Position numbers and translations under genes: made by a program
Shown here: positions 1-7,012 of the stretch, piece by piece
Layout of the letters: each line of letters starts with the position of its first letter
How positions within the stretch are numbered: position 1 is the first letter of the stretch
Assembly: GCA_029556545.1 (NCBI GenBank)
Contig: JAKQEQ010000077.1
Coordinates: 1 to 8,151 of the forward strand
DNA length: 8,151 bases
From: Candidatus Hydrogenedentota bacterium
GTDB lineage: Bacteria; Hydrogenedentota; Hydrogenedentia; Hydrogenedentales; JAGMZX01
Direction: 5' to 3'
The notes under the pieces: generated by a model
What the model was told of the DNA's origin: nothing
Seen by the model: only the letters and a program-made list of their open reading frames with translations
Databases searched by the model: none

Positions 1-1
1 G

Positions 2-139
2 ACCACAAAATTCCGGCAAGTGATCGTCCTGACCATCAATGGTGAACGAAAGTTCGCCGCGCCTCTCCGCGCGGACCAGCTCGCCTTCCTGTGGGCGCTC
101 GATCTCGAAGAAACAATATATTTACAAACAGTTACATAA
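2..139 (+). CDS. C-terminal tail of an unrecognised protein (partial at window start)
   Basis: An open frame enters the window at base 2 and ends at TAA 137-139, giving 45 residues. It contains a beta-like stretch (FRQVIVLTINGERKFAAPL) followed by a helical-looking end (ADQLAFLWALDLEETIYL). Codon third positions are GC-rich in the middle and AT-rich in the last codons, so the tail may have been extended into non-coding DNA. I do not recognise the family. The opposite strand is also open here (a stretch including FFEIERPQEGELV), but that frame has a stop directly upstream and no start codon before the protein-like part, so I prefer the plus strand. Confidence is low because the fragment is so short. 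Confidence 0.35.
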   Translation, partial: TTKFRQVIVLTINGERKFAAPLRADQLAFLWALDLEETIYLQTVT

Positions 140-219
140 AAAATTAAATGGGTGGAAATTCGCGCGGCGGTGAGAGAGGGGGTGCTGAATGTGCGGTGGA
201 CCGCTCGCTGCACACCGGA

Positions 220-230
220 GTGCCTGGCAC
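220..230. repeat. REP-like palindrome copy 1 (GTGCCTGGCAC)
   Basis: An 11-bp perfect palindrome around a central T. The downstream bases CCTTCGAC nearly match those after copy 3 at 7954-7968 (CCTTCAAC), so the shared unit is longer than the palindrome. It lies 24 bases upstream of copy 2. Short extragenic palindromes of this kind are typical of REP elements mobilised by Y1 (RAYT) transposases, but no such gene is visible here. Confidence 0.6.
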
Positions 231-253
231 CCTTCGACTCGGGCCGGTAGGAT

Positions 254-268
254 GAGTGCCTGGCACTC
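254..268. repeat. REP-like palindrome copy 2 (GAGTGCCTGGCACTC)
   Basis: A 15-bp perfect palindrome around a central T, sharing the 11-bp core of copies 1 and 3. The outer base pairs differ between copies (GAGT..ACTC here, GGGT..ACCC in copy 3). These compensated changes keep the hairpin, as expected if the folded structure is under selection or is what is recognised. Confidence 0.65.
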
Positions 269-416
269 GGCAACCAGCTCCGCGCCAACGTTGCTCAGGT
301 GGTGAGACTCGATCTGTTCTTTGAGTTCGGTCGCATAATGGAGTTGGGGAACACCAATCGCCGCGGCGCGCGGCTCAAGCCGCTCCGTCCCTTCAAACTC
401 CTGCATACCGAGCGAC

Positions 417-3400
417 CTACTGGCACGGATTCGGCAACGAGAGGTAGGTTTTAAAAAGACCCAGGGCGTCCGCTGGTGTGACGGATCCGTCGCAAGGCGC
501 GGCGCTGCCCGCGCCGCAGAGATCGGCGGCGCAATACTGTTCCTCGGTTGGCGCTTGGTTGGCGCAATCCAAATAATAGAAGAACGCGAGCTGCGCATCG
601 GCGGGGGTGATCAGGCCGTCGCCGGTCGGATCGCCGTCATGCACGCAGAGCACCGGCGTGGCCGAAGGAAGCGGGGTGAAGGTGGCAGTTGGCTCAGGCG
701 TAGGCGTGGCGGCTGGGGGAACAGTCGGAGATGGGGTGGGGCTGTATGCGGGCGTGGCGGTCGAAGTTGGCGGGAAGGCCGGCGTGGACGTGGATGTCCA
801 CGTGGGCGCTGGGGTTGGCGTAGTGCTCGCTGCCCCGGTCGGGGTTGGCGTCGCGTCCACATGATAGACGACGTATTCGGTCCACACCTCGTCCGTGGCG
901 GTGATTTGGGCCGACTCCAGGGCGGCGGGCGCGCTGCCGAACGTCAGCGGAAGGAAAAAACCGTCGCCAGCGGCGCCCAATGTGTAACTCGGCACATAGG
1001 CCGCCGTGTCCACCTGCCACGCCGCCCAATAGTCGCCAGCCGGCAGGTCCAGGGTCGGCGGCGAACCGCTGGCAACCGGGACCACCAATTCGGCCTCCTC
1101 AGCCGTGTTCGCCACCGGCCCCGATTGCCACAGAAGAGTCTTCGGTTCACCATTGGCATAAAGCGCCAGGCGGACGTTCCCCGCGGCGGCATGGCTGTAG
1201 AAACGCACCTGGTCGATGCCGCCCGCTTCCGGCAGGTCGAACCGCGTCCCCTTCAGAAAGCCTTGTTGATTGAGCGCTACTTTGACCACGCCCCCCGGAT
1301 AGGTGTTCATGCCGAAGTAGGCGAATCCGCCCGCGGGATCGATTACCACGTTGTCAAGGCTACCATCCCCAGCGCTGAGCCCGAGAGCGCCGGCGCGAGT
1401 GAACGTGGCGAGATCGATCTTCACCACGAACGCCGGATAGGTGCGGGTGCCGAAATAGGCGAACCCGCCCGCGGGATCGACCGCCGCGCTGTAAAGGCTA
1501 CTTTCCCCAGCGTTGAGCGTGATAGCGCCGGCGCGGGTGAACGTGGCGAGATCGATCTTCACCACGCGCCCTAGAGTTGTGCTGTTGCCGAAGTAGGCGA
1601 ATCCGCCCGCGGGATCGACCACCGCGCTAACAAGGCCACCTTCCCCAGCGTTCAGCGTGACGGCGCCGACGCGAGTGTACGTGGCAAGATCAATCTTCAC
1701 CACGCGCCCAGGATTGTCGCCGGTACCGAAGTAGGCGAATCCGCCCGCGGGATCGACCGCCGCGCTGTAAAGGTAACCTTCCCCCGCGTTGAGCGTGATG
1801 GCTCCGGCGCGGGTGAAGGTGGCGAGATCGATCTTCACCACGCGCCCCGGGGATGAGGAGGTGCCGAAGTAGGCGAAGCCGCCCGCGGGATCGATCGCCG
1901 CACTGTAAAGGATATTTTCCTCCGCGTTGAGCGTGATGGCGCCGGCGTGGGTGAACGTGGCGAGATCGATCTTCACCACGCGCCCCGGGGATGAGAAGGT
2001 GCCGAAGTAGGCGAATCCGCCCGCGGGATCGGCCACCGCGCTGACTAAGGAATGTTCGCCTTCGTTAAGCCTGATGGCTCCGGCGCGGGTGAACGTGGCG
2101 AGATCGATCTTTACCACGCTCACCGGTTCGGCGGCGGTGCCGAAGTAGGCGAATCCACCCGCGGGGTCGATCGCTGCGGAGGTGAACCAAATCTCAGTGT
2201 CGAGAGCGATCCCTGCGTTGCGGCCGAACGAGAGCATGATTTTCACGACCCGTCCGGGGTCGGTATCGGTGCCGAAATAGGCCGCGCCGCGTTCGGGATC
2301 CACTATCGCGCAGTAAAGAAGCTCCTCCTGTTGGTCGAGGGTGATGGCGCTCGCGCGGCTGAAGCTGGCGAGATCGATCTGCACCACGCGTCCAGGAGCG
2401 GTGCGTGTGCCGAAGTAAGCGGTTCCGCCCGCAGGATCCATCACCCCGCAATACAGATTATTCTCACCGTCGCTGAATGTGACCGCGCCAACGCGGCTGA
2501 ACGGATCGAGATCGATCTTCACCACGCGTCCAGGGCTCGTGCGGGTGCCGAAGTAGGCGAAGCCGCCCTCAGGATCGATCACCGCAGTAAACAGGTAATT
2601 CTCGCCGGTGTTGAGCGTGAGCCCGCCAACGCGGCTGAACGAAGCAAGATCGATTTTTACGATCCGTCCCGGCTGGCTGTACGTGCCGAAATACGCGGCA
2701 CCGGCGGCGGGATCGATCGCGGCGGAGTAAAGTCTGCTCTCGCCGGTACCGAGATTGATGGCGTCGGCGCGGCTGAACGAAGCGAGATCGATCTTCACCA
2801 CGCGGCCGGGAGAGGTGTCCGTGCCGAAATAAGCGAAGCCGCCCGCGGGGTCAATCGCCGCGCTAACCAATTTATCTTCCCCCGCATTGAGTATGATGGC
2901 TCCGGCGCGGGTGAACGTGGCGAGATTGATCTTCACCACGCGCCCCGGAGATGTCGCTGTGCCAAAGTAAGCAAATCCGCTTGCCGGATCGATCACCGCG
3001 GACTTAATAACATCCTCTCCGAAAAGAAGCGATTTGACGGCGACGCGGCTGAATGAAGCTAGATCGACCTTCACCACGCGCCCCGGGGACGTCTCTGTGC
3101 CAAAGTAAGCAAACCCGCTCGCCGAATCGATCACCGCAACGTGCAGGGACGTCTCGCCGGTGAAAAAGGTGATATGGCCGGAGCTGCTTAACGAGGCGAG
3201 TTTGAGTTTCACCACGCGGCCCGGGGAGACATTGGCACCAAAGTAGGCGAATCCGCCCAGTTCATCGATCGCCGCGCAGAGGAGACCGTTCTCACCGGGG
3301 TTGAGCGCGAGCGCGCCCGTGCGGCTGAACGAGGCGAGATCGACCTTCACCACGCGCCCGGGCGAGGTGTCTGTGCTGAAGTAGGCGCACCGTTCAGCGG

Positions 3401-5615
3401 AATTGATCACTGCGGCGCGCAAGTTATTCTCGCCGGAAGGGAGGCTAATGGCGCCGGTTCGGCTGAATGAGGCGAGATCGACTTTCACCACCTTGCCGGG
3501 GGACGTATCAGTGCCAAAGCAGGCGCAGCCATCGGCGGCACTGACCACCGCGGAGCATAAGTAATTCTCGCCAGTCTGGAGGCTAATGGCGCCAGCCCGG
3601 CTGAATGATGCGAGATCGACCTTGGCCACGCGGCCAGGATAGGTGTAAGTGCCGAAGTAGGCAAAGCCGGCCGCCAGATCGGCCGCCGCCGCGCGCAGGT
3701 AACTTTCGCCGGTATTAAGCATGATGGCATTGACGCGGCTGAACGAGGCGAGATCGATCTTCACCACGCGGCCGGGAGAGGTGTCCGTGCCGAAGTAGGC
3801 GAAGCCGTCGGCGGGATCGATCACCGCGCTGCGCAAAGAATCCTCGCCCGCGGTCAGTATGATCGCGCCAGCGCGGCTGAAAGGATCGAGATCTATTTTT
3901 ACCACGCGTCCGGGAGCTGTATTGGTGCCGAAGTAGGCGAAGCCGCCCGTTGGGTCGATCGCCGCGCTGGCTAAATAGCTCTCCCCAGCGCCGAGCGTGA
4001 TAGCGTCGGTACGGGTGAACGAGGCGAGATTGATCTTCACCACGCGTCCCGGAGAGGTGTAAGTGCCGAAATAAGCGAAGCCGGCCGATGAGTCGATCAC
4101 TGCGCTGCACACATTATTCTCGCCAATGTCCAAATCGAGGCCGTCGGCGCGGTTGAACTGGGGGATCCTTATCTTCACCACGCGCCCCGGCGATGTATCT
4201 GTACCGAAGTAGATGAATGCGCCCGAGGTATCGACCGCCGCGCTGCGAAGGACACTTTCCCCCGCGTTGAGCGTGATGGCGCCGGCGCGGGTGAACGTGG
4301 CGAGATTGATCTTCACCACGCGCCCCGGCGAGGTGCAGGTACCGAAGTAGACGAATCCGCCTGCGGGAGCGGCCGCCGCGCAGCGAAGGTCATCTTCGCC
4401 TTCGTTGAGTGTGATCGCACCGGTGCGGGTAAACGAGGCGAGATTTATCTTCACCACGCGCCCCGGCCAGGTGTCGGTGCCGAAGTAGGCGAAGCCGCCC
4501 GTGGAATCGACCGCCACGCAGCGAGGGTAGTCTTCACCCGTGTTGAGCGTGATGGCGCTGGCGCGGGTGAACGAGGCGAGGTCGATCTTCACCACGCGCC
4601 CCGGCGAGGTGTCGGTGCCGAAGTAGGCGAAGCCGCCCGTGGGGGCGACTGCCGCGCAGCCAAGGAAGTTTTCGTCGGGGTTGAGCGTGATGGCGCCGGC
4701 ACGGGTGAACGTGGCAAGATCGATCTTCACCACGAGTCCTGGCGAGGTAAATGTGCCGAAGTAAGCGAAGCCGCCCGCGGGGGCGACTGCCGCGCTGTAA
4801 AGGTTGTCTTCGCCCGTGTTGAGCGTGATGGCGCCGGCGCGGGTGAACGTGGCAAGATCGATCTTCACCACGCGCCCCGGCTGGGTGTCGGTGCCGAAGT
4901 AGGCGAATCCGCCCGCGGGGTCGATCACCGCGCTGTAAAGTTTCTTTTCGCCCGAGTTGAGCGTGATGGCGTCGGCGCGGGTAAACGTGGCGAGATCGAT
5001 CTTCACCACGCGGCCGGGATTGGTGTCCCCGCCCGTGCCGAAGTAGGCGAAGCCAGCAGCGGGATCGATCACCGCACTGCGCAAACTATCCTCCCAATGG
5101 CCGAGGATGGAGTCCATCCGGCGCATCCCCCCGTCCGGATAATCGGGGGTCCCTGGCGCGGAGTGGCCCGCCGCCGGATCGCTGAACTGCAACGAGCGGT
5201 CAGTGATCGAGTGCCCCGCGGCATCCGTCACCGTCAGCGCCACGGCATAGACCCGTTCGTCCATGTCCGCCGCGGTCCATTCCCCCTCGTACAGCGCCAC
5301 CCGCCCGCCGTCCGCTAGCAGCGCCGCCCCGGCGATCTGTTTCTGCTTCAATTCCAGCCTCGCCAACCCTCCCAAATCAGCCGTCACCGAGGCGACGGAT
5401 TCCCGCGACTTCACCAACGCGCTCACAGTGAGCGTCTGCCCGGGTTTCAGCGAACAAGGGCGCAGCGAGGGAATCACCCGGATCTGCCCGTCGCCGCTGC
5501 CCATCGCCGCCGCCTCTCCTCCTGCCCGCGCGCCCGCCGTTCCAAGCCAAGCGAAGGTTAGGATCATCAGCGCGAACGCCCCCCATCGGCGCCAAACCGC
5601 GGTGTTTTGAATCAT
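417..5615 (-). CDS. Secreted giant beta-propeller repeat protein with dockerin-like C-terminus
   Basis: The gene encodes a 1732-residue exported protein. Residues 1-31 form a signal peptide: Arg at 9-10, a hydrophobic core (AFALMILTFAWLG), and a likely cut after ARA. Residues about 42-147 look like an Ig-type beta domain, and a Pro/Gly-rich hinge follows. Residues 178-1452 hold 28 repeats of about 46 residues. Their core is FAYFGTxTSPGRVVKIDLA, then TFTRAGAITLNAGE, resembling YVTN/SMP-30-like propeller blades. Residues 1453-1586 form a further beta-rich domain, 1589-1654 a Thr/Pro/Ser linker, and 1655-1732 a dockerin-like domain. The likely role is surface display or assembly onto a cell-envelope or extracellular complex; substrate and partner are unknown. 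I start it at 5615 because GGAGGA lies 8 bases upstream and a hydrophobic leader follows. An in-frame ATG at 5681 lies at or before the predicted transcript start. The gene has its own promoter and appears monocistronic. No frameshift or internal stop is present. Certain as a coding region; function inferred. Confidence 0.95.
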   Translation of the reverse strand: MIQNTAVWRRWGAFALMILTFAWLGTAGARAGGEAAAMGSGDGQIRVIPSLRPCSLKPGQTLTVSALVKSRESVASVTADLGGLARLELKQKQIAGAALLADGGRVALYEGEWTAADMDERVYAVALTVTDAAGHSITDRSLQFSDPAAGHSAPGTPDYPDGGMRRMDSILGHWEDSLRSAVIDPAAGFAYFGTGGDTNPGRVVKIDLATFTRADAITLNSGEKKLYSAVIDPAGGFAYFGTDTQPGRVVKIDLATFTRAGAITLNTGEDNLYSAAVAPAGGFAYFGTFTSPGLVVKIDLATFTRAGAITLNPDENFLGCAAVAPTGGFAYFGTDTSPGRVVKIDLASFTRASAITLNTGEDYPRCVAVDSTGGFAYFGTDTWPGRVVKINLASFTRTGAITLNEGEDDLRCAAAAPAGGFVYFGTCTSPGRVVKINLATFTRAGAITLNAGESVLRSAAVDTSGAFIYFGTDTSPGRVVKIRIPQFNRADGLDLDIGENNVCSAVIDSSAGFAYFGTYTSPGRVVKINLASFTRTDAITLGAGESYLASAAIDPTGGFAYFGTNTAPGRVVKIDLDPFSRAGAIILTAGEDSLRSAVIDPADGFAYFGTDTSPGRVVKIDLASFSRVNAIMLNTGESYLRAAAADLAAGFAYFGTYTYPGRVAKVDLASFSRAGAISLQTGENYLCSAVVSAADGCACFGTDTSPGKVVKVDLASFSRTGAISLPSGENNLRAAVINSAERCAYFSTDTSPGRVVKVDLASFSRTGALALNPGENGLLCAAIDELGGFAYFGANVSPGRVVKLKLASLSSSGHITFFTGETSLHVAVIDSASGFAYFGTETSPGRVVKVDLASFSRVAVKSLLFGEDVIKSAVIDPASGFAYFGTATSPGRVVKINLATFTRAGAIILNAGEDKLVSAAIDPAGGFAYFGTDTSPGRVVKIDLASFSRADAINLGTGESRLYSAAIDPAAGAAYFGTYSQPGRIVKIDLASFSRVGGLTLNTGENYLFTAVIDPEGGFAYFGTRTSPGRVVKIDLDPFSRVGAVTFSDGENNLYCGVMDPAGGTAYFGTRTAPGRVVQIDLASFSRASAITLDQQEELLYCAIVDPERGAAYFGTDTDPGRVVKIMLSFGRNAGIALDTEIWFTSAAIDPAGGFAYFGTAAEPVSVVKIDLATFTRAGAIRLNEGEHSLVSAVADPAGGFAYFGTFSSPGRVVKIDLATFTHAGAITLNAEENILYSAAIDPAGGFAYFGTSSSPGRVVKIDLATFTRAGAITLNAGEGYLYSAAVDPAGGFAYFGTGDNPGRVVKIDLATYTRVGAVTLNAGEGGLVSAVVDPAGGFAYFGNSTTLGRVVKIDLATFTRAGAITLNAGESSLYSAAVDPAGGFAYFGTRTYPAFVVKIDLATFTRAGALGLSAGDGSLDNVVIDPAGGFAYFGMNTYPGGVVKVALNQQGFLKGTRFDLPEAGGIDQVRFYSHAAAGNVRLALYANGEPKTLLWQSGPVANTAEEAELVVPVASGSPPTLDLPAGDYWAAWQVDTAAYVPSYTLGAAGDGFFLPLTFGSAPAALESAQITATDEVWTEYVVYHVDATPTPTGAASTTPTPAPTWTSTSTPAFPPTSTATPAYSPTPSPTVPPAATPTPEPTATFTPLPSATPVLCVHDGDPTGDGLITPADAQLAFFYYLDCANQAPTEEQYCAADLCGAGSAAPCDGSVTPADALGLFKTYLSLPNPCQ
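420..653 (-). other. Dockerin-like Ca-binding domain with six cysteines (residues 1655-1732)
   Basis: The first EF-hand-like loop is DPTGDGLITPAD (residues 1662-1673), with Asp at loop positions 1, 5 and 12, followed by a helix (AQLAFFYYL). The second half has CDGSVTPADALGLF, where Asp1709 and Asp1716 fit positions 5 and 12. Position 1 is Ala instead of Asp, and an insertion (LCGAGSAAP) precedes the loop, so the second site may not bind calcium in the usual way. Cysteines at 1657, 1684, 1695, 1700, 1708 and 1731 could form three disulfides, fitting an extracytoplasmic location. Type I dockerins bind cohesins; no cohesin is visible in this window. Confidence 0.75.
654..851 (-). other. Thr/Pro/Ser-rich linker (residues 1589-1654)
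   Basis: A low-complexity stretch dominated by TPTP, TSTSTP and TATP units joins the beta-rich domain to the dockerin-like end. Linkers of this kind are usually extended, flexible and often O-glycosylated in secreted multidomain proteins. The DNA is correspondingly biased, which produces long meaningless open frames on the opposite strand. Confidence 0.85.
858..1259 (-). other. Beta-rich domain after the repeats (residues 1453-1586)
   Basis: This roughly 134-residue stretch follows the last partial blade. It has alternating hydrophobic strands such as IDQVRFYSHAAAGNVRLALY, an aromatic pair (LLWQSG, YWAAWQVD) and a Gly/Asp turn (GAAGDGFF). The pattern suggests a jelly-roll or carbohydrate-binding-like fold that reports on a small ligand or glycan. 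No catalytic motif is visible. The fold call is inferred from pattern only. Confidence 0.5.
1260..5084 (-). repeat. Array of 28 tandem 138-bp coding repeats (beta-propeller blades)
   Basis: Twenty-seven full units and one half unit lie head to tail in one frame. Unit length is 46 residues (138 bp), except the first (48) and the twenty-first (44). Invariant features are FAYFGT, PGRVVKI and a closing GE. The second half of the unit diverges in repeats 7 (IRIPQFNRADGLDLDIGE), 14 (LKLASLSSSGHITFFTGE), 21 (IMLSFGRNAGIALDTEIW) and 28 (truncated). Repeat 15 is also unusual (RVAVKSLLFGE). Repeats 1-6 and 22-27 mostly carry LATFTR or LASFTR, while most of 9-20 carry LASFSR, so the array grew by block duplication. 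Each unit matches the length of a four-stranded propeller blade. Confidence 0.95.
5175..5492 (-). other. Ig-like N-terminal domain of the repeat protein (residues about 42-147)
   Basis: After the signal peptide the protein has a beta-sandwich-like pattern: QIRVIPSLRPCSLKPGQTLT, then VSALVKSRESVASVTADLGG, and finally YAVALTVTDAAGHSITDRSL. The closing Val-Thr-Asp-Ala-Ala-Gly stretch is typical of bacterial Ig/cadherin-like modules found ahead of other extracellular domains. It is probably a structural spacer between the secretion signal and the propellers. Confidence 0.5.
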
Positions 5616-5623
5616 AGTGCTAT

Positions 5624-5629
5624 TCCTCC
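5624..5629 (-). promoter_or_regulatory. Ribosome binding site GGAGGA
   Basis: On the minus strand GGAGGA is followed by 8 bases and then the ATG at 5615. It is a near-ideal Shine-Dalgarno sequence and decides the start: the longer frame beginning at 5681 has no such signal and would place 22 hydrophilic residues before the signal peptide. Confidence 0.9.
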
Positions 5630-5686
5630 GAGCGCTTGTGGCAGGCCAATGAACCATCCGAGAGCGCCATCCCGAATTCATGGTTC

Positions 5687-5715
5687 AATATAGGAGGGCG
5701 GGACAGAGGTGTCAA
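5687..5715 (-). promoter_or_regulatory. Sigma-70-type promoter of the repeat-protein gene
   Basis: Read on the minus strand, TTGACA (5710-5715) is a perfect -35 box, the spacer is exactly 17 bp (5693-5709), and TATATT (5687-5692) matches the -10 consensus at five of six bases. Transcription would begin near 5680, giving a leader of about 65 bases with the ribosome binding site near its end. No operator or riboswitch-like structure is evident in that leader. Confidence 0.85.
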
Positions 5716-5860
5716 CGGCCTCTCCGTACGGTCCGGCTCCCCTGCTGCTCCCGACCCGCCTGGCGATTGCCAGGTACTCATCAAGCGGTTTTCGGGTACC
5801 AGCCAACCATCACGCGGATAATCTGGTTCATCCGTGATTTCCGGGAAACGCTGACCAATC
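5716..5860. other. Intergenic spacer with a 6-bp hairpin
   Basis: This 145-base stretch lies between the promoter and the left end of the mobile element. It contains a perfect hairpin, CCTGGC-GATT-GCCAGG (5759-5774), with no U-tract on either side, so it is not a standard terminator. An imperfect inverted repeat involving GCGGAT and ATCCG spans about 5815-5836. No gene is supported here. Confidence 0.4.
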
Positions 5861-5887
5861 GTAACTATTCGGTGAACCCCACATTCC
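5861..5887 (+). repeat. Left terminal inverted repeat of the IS66-type element
   Basis: It begins GTAACTATTCGGTGAACCCC and continues for seven further bases (ACATTCC). It matches the reverse complement of 7854-7880 at 26 of 27 positions; the fifth base differs (C here, G at the right end). The GTAA start is characteristic of IS66 ends. Confidence 0.9.
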
Positions 5888-5954
5888 AGTGAAGCACGAG
5901 CCCTGCCGCAAGATTGAACGGGACACCACGCCGGCAGCATGATACGTTCGTCCC

Positions 5955-7009
5955 ATGTGTGACCTAGGCCGATTCAGCCCGTTGAAAGATCCCGAGATCC
6001 GGACCCGCGCGGATGCCAACCGTTACCGGTCGCTTCACTCCCGCGCGGCGGCGAAGCTGGCCGGTTCCCAGAAGGAGACGGACGCGCTTCGTGCCCAGAT
6101 CAAGGCATTGAAGTTGGAGCGGCGACGCTGCGGGCCCGGATCCAGGAACTGGAGAAAGAGGCCTCGTCGCTGCGGGAGAAGCACGAACACCTGCCATCGG
6201 TGAACAGCTATCTCCGGCGGCTGGTGTTCTCACCGAAGTCGGAAGCGGGCGAAGCGCCCGGCTCGCCGACGCCGGCGCCGGGAAGCGCAAGCGGGGGCAG
6301 CAGCGGGGATCGCCGGGGCACGGGTGCAAACGGCGCCTCAGCCTGCCCGCCGTTGAGCGCATCCGCGATTTCCCGGAGGGTCCGCCCCATTGTCCGTTTT
6401 TGCAGGCTGGTTTACTTCGAAACCGGGGCGACGGAAGATTCGGATGAAATCGATTGGACCGTCCAGTTGATCCGCCGGGTCCACCGGCGCAAATAATACG
6501 CGCGCGGCTGCCATTGCCAGGGCGCGGCCCGGGTTGCGACAGCGCCCGGGCCGGCCAAACTGTTCCCAAAGTCGGCGTTCACCCATCAGTTCTGGGCGCG
6601 GTTGATCATCGAGAAATTTTATCGTCAGAGACCGTTGAACCGGACGCGCCAACTGCTGGCCGACGAGGGCATGGACGTTTCCTTGGGAACTCTGGTGGAC
6701 GGGCTTCACCGCATCGGCGGTTTGCTACAGCCGCTCTACGGCGAGATTATCCGGCGCAATCAAGCGTCCGGAAGATGGCAGATGGACGAAACGCGGTGGC
6801 GGGTGTTCGAGCAGGCGGAAGGCAAAAAGACATTCCGGTGGTGGCTGTGGGCCGTCCTCTCGCCGGACACGGTGGTGTATCTCCTGGATCCGTCCCGGTC
6901 GCGGGCCGTCCCCCGGAAACATCTCGGACCCGACCCGGAAGGGACGCTCACTGCGGACCGGTGCAGCGTGTATCCCGGGGTGGGCGGCAAGATCCAGGTG
7001 AGCCATTGC
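5955..7009 (+). pseudogene. IS66-family transposase (TnpC), multiply frameshifted and 3'-truncated
   Basis: The reading starts at ATG 5955 (MCDLGRFSPLKDPEIR). A coiled-coil leader shifts frame near 6119 (apparent loss of one G) and continues as LRARIQELEKEASSLREK. It shifts again at about 6240-6265 into the basic GKRKRGQQRGSPGHG segment, and once more at 6400, where an extra T interrupts the zinc ribbon CPFC. A TAA at 6494-6496 breaks RRK-YARGCHC just before the second Cys pair. From 6497 the frame is open through the catalytic domain: GRWQMDETRW gives the first Asp (6785-6787) and LTADRCSVY the second (6956-6958). The gene stops at GGKIQVSHC, so the catalytic Glu and the IS66 C-terminal region are missing. 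It acted on the element ends in the cytoplasm; it is now dead. Confidence 0.9.
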
Positions 7010-7012
7010 TAA

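Larger units (their letters stand above)
140..416. other. Spacer with REP-like palindromes and a possible gene remnant
   Basis: This 277-base stretch lies between two genes that converge on it. It opens with an AT-rich run (about 140-150) and contains two palindromes listed separately. On the minus strand an ATG at 404-406 opens a frame whose first 46 or so residues (for example PQLHYATELKEQIESHHL) look like real protein in composition. The frame then runs through both palindromes and ends at TAA 122-124. There is no convincing ribosome binding site and I do not recognise the peptide, so I treat it as a possible remnant and not a gene. No terminator with a U-tract is visible for the large minus-strand gene ending at 417. 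Confidence 0.3.

Noticed and set aside
370-383. GCGGCTCAAGCCGC hairpin as terminator of the giant gene
   Set aside because: The stem is short with a tiny loop and there is no U-tract after it in the transcribed direction.
555-3056. Long plus-strand open frames (555-1574 and 2052-3056) opposite the repeat gene
   Set aside because: Their products are repetitive Arg/Glu/His-rich shadows of the 138-bp repeats (units like GERGEIDLHHA), with no start signals. The minus-strand frame has a promoter, a ribosome binding site, a signal peptide and recognisable domains.
1260-5084. CRISPR-like array
   Set aside because: The repeats are 138 bp, contiguous, coding and in frame, with no spacers.
5616-5681. 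In-frame upstream ATG at 5681 as start of the giant gene
   Set aside because: It coincides with the predicted transcription start near 5680 and has no ribosome binding site. The ATG at 5615 has GGAGGA at ideal spacing directly before a signal peptide.
5759-5774. CCTGGC-GATT-GCCAGG hairpin as a terminator or regulatory RNA
   Set aside because: No U-tract on either strand and no adjacent gene end; it is upstream of the giant gene's promoter.
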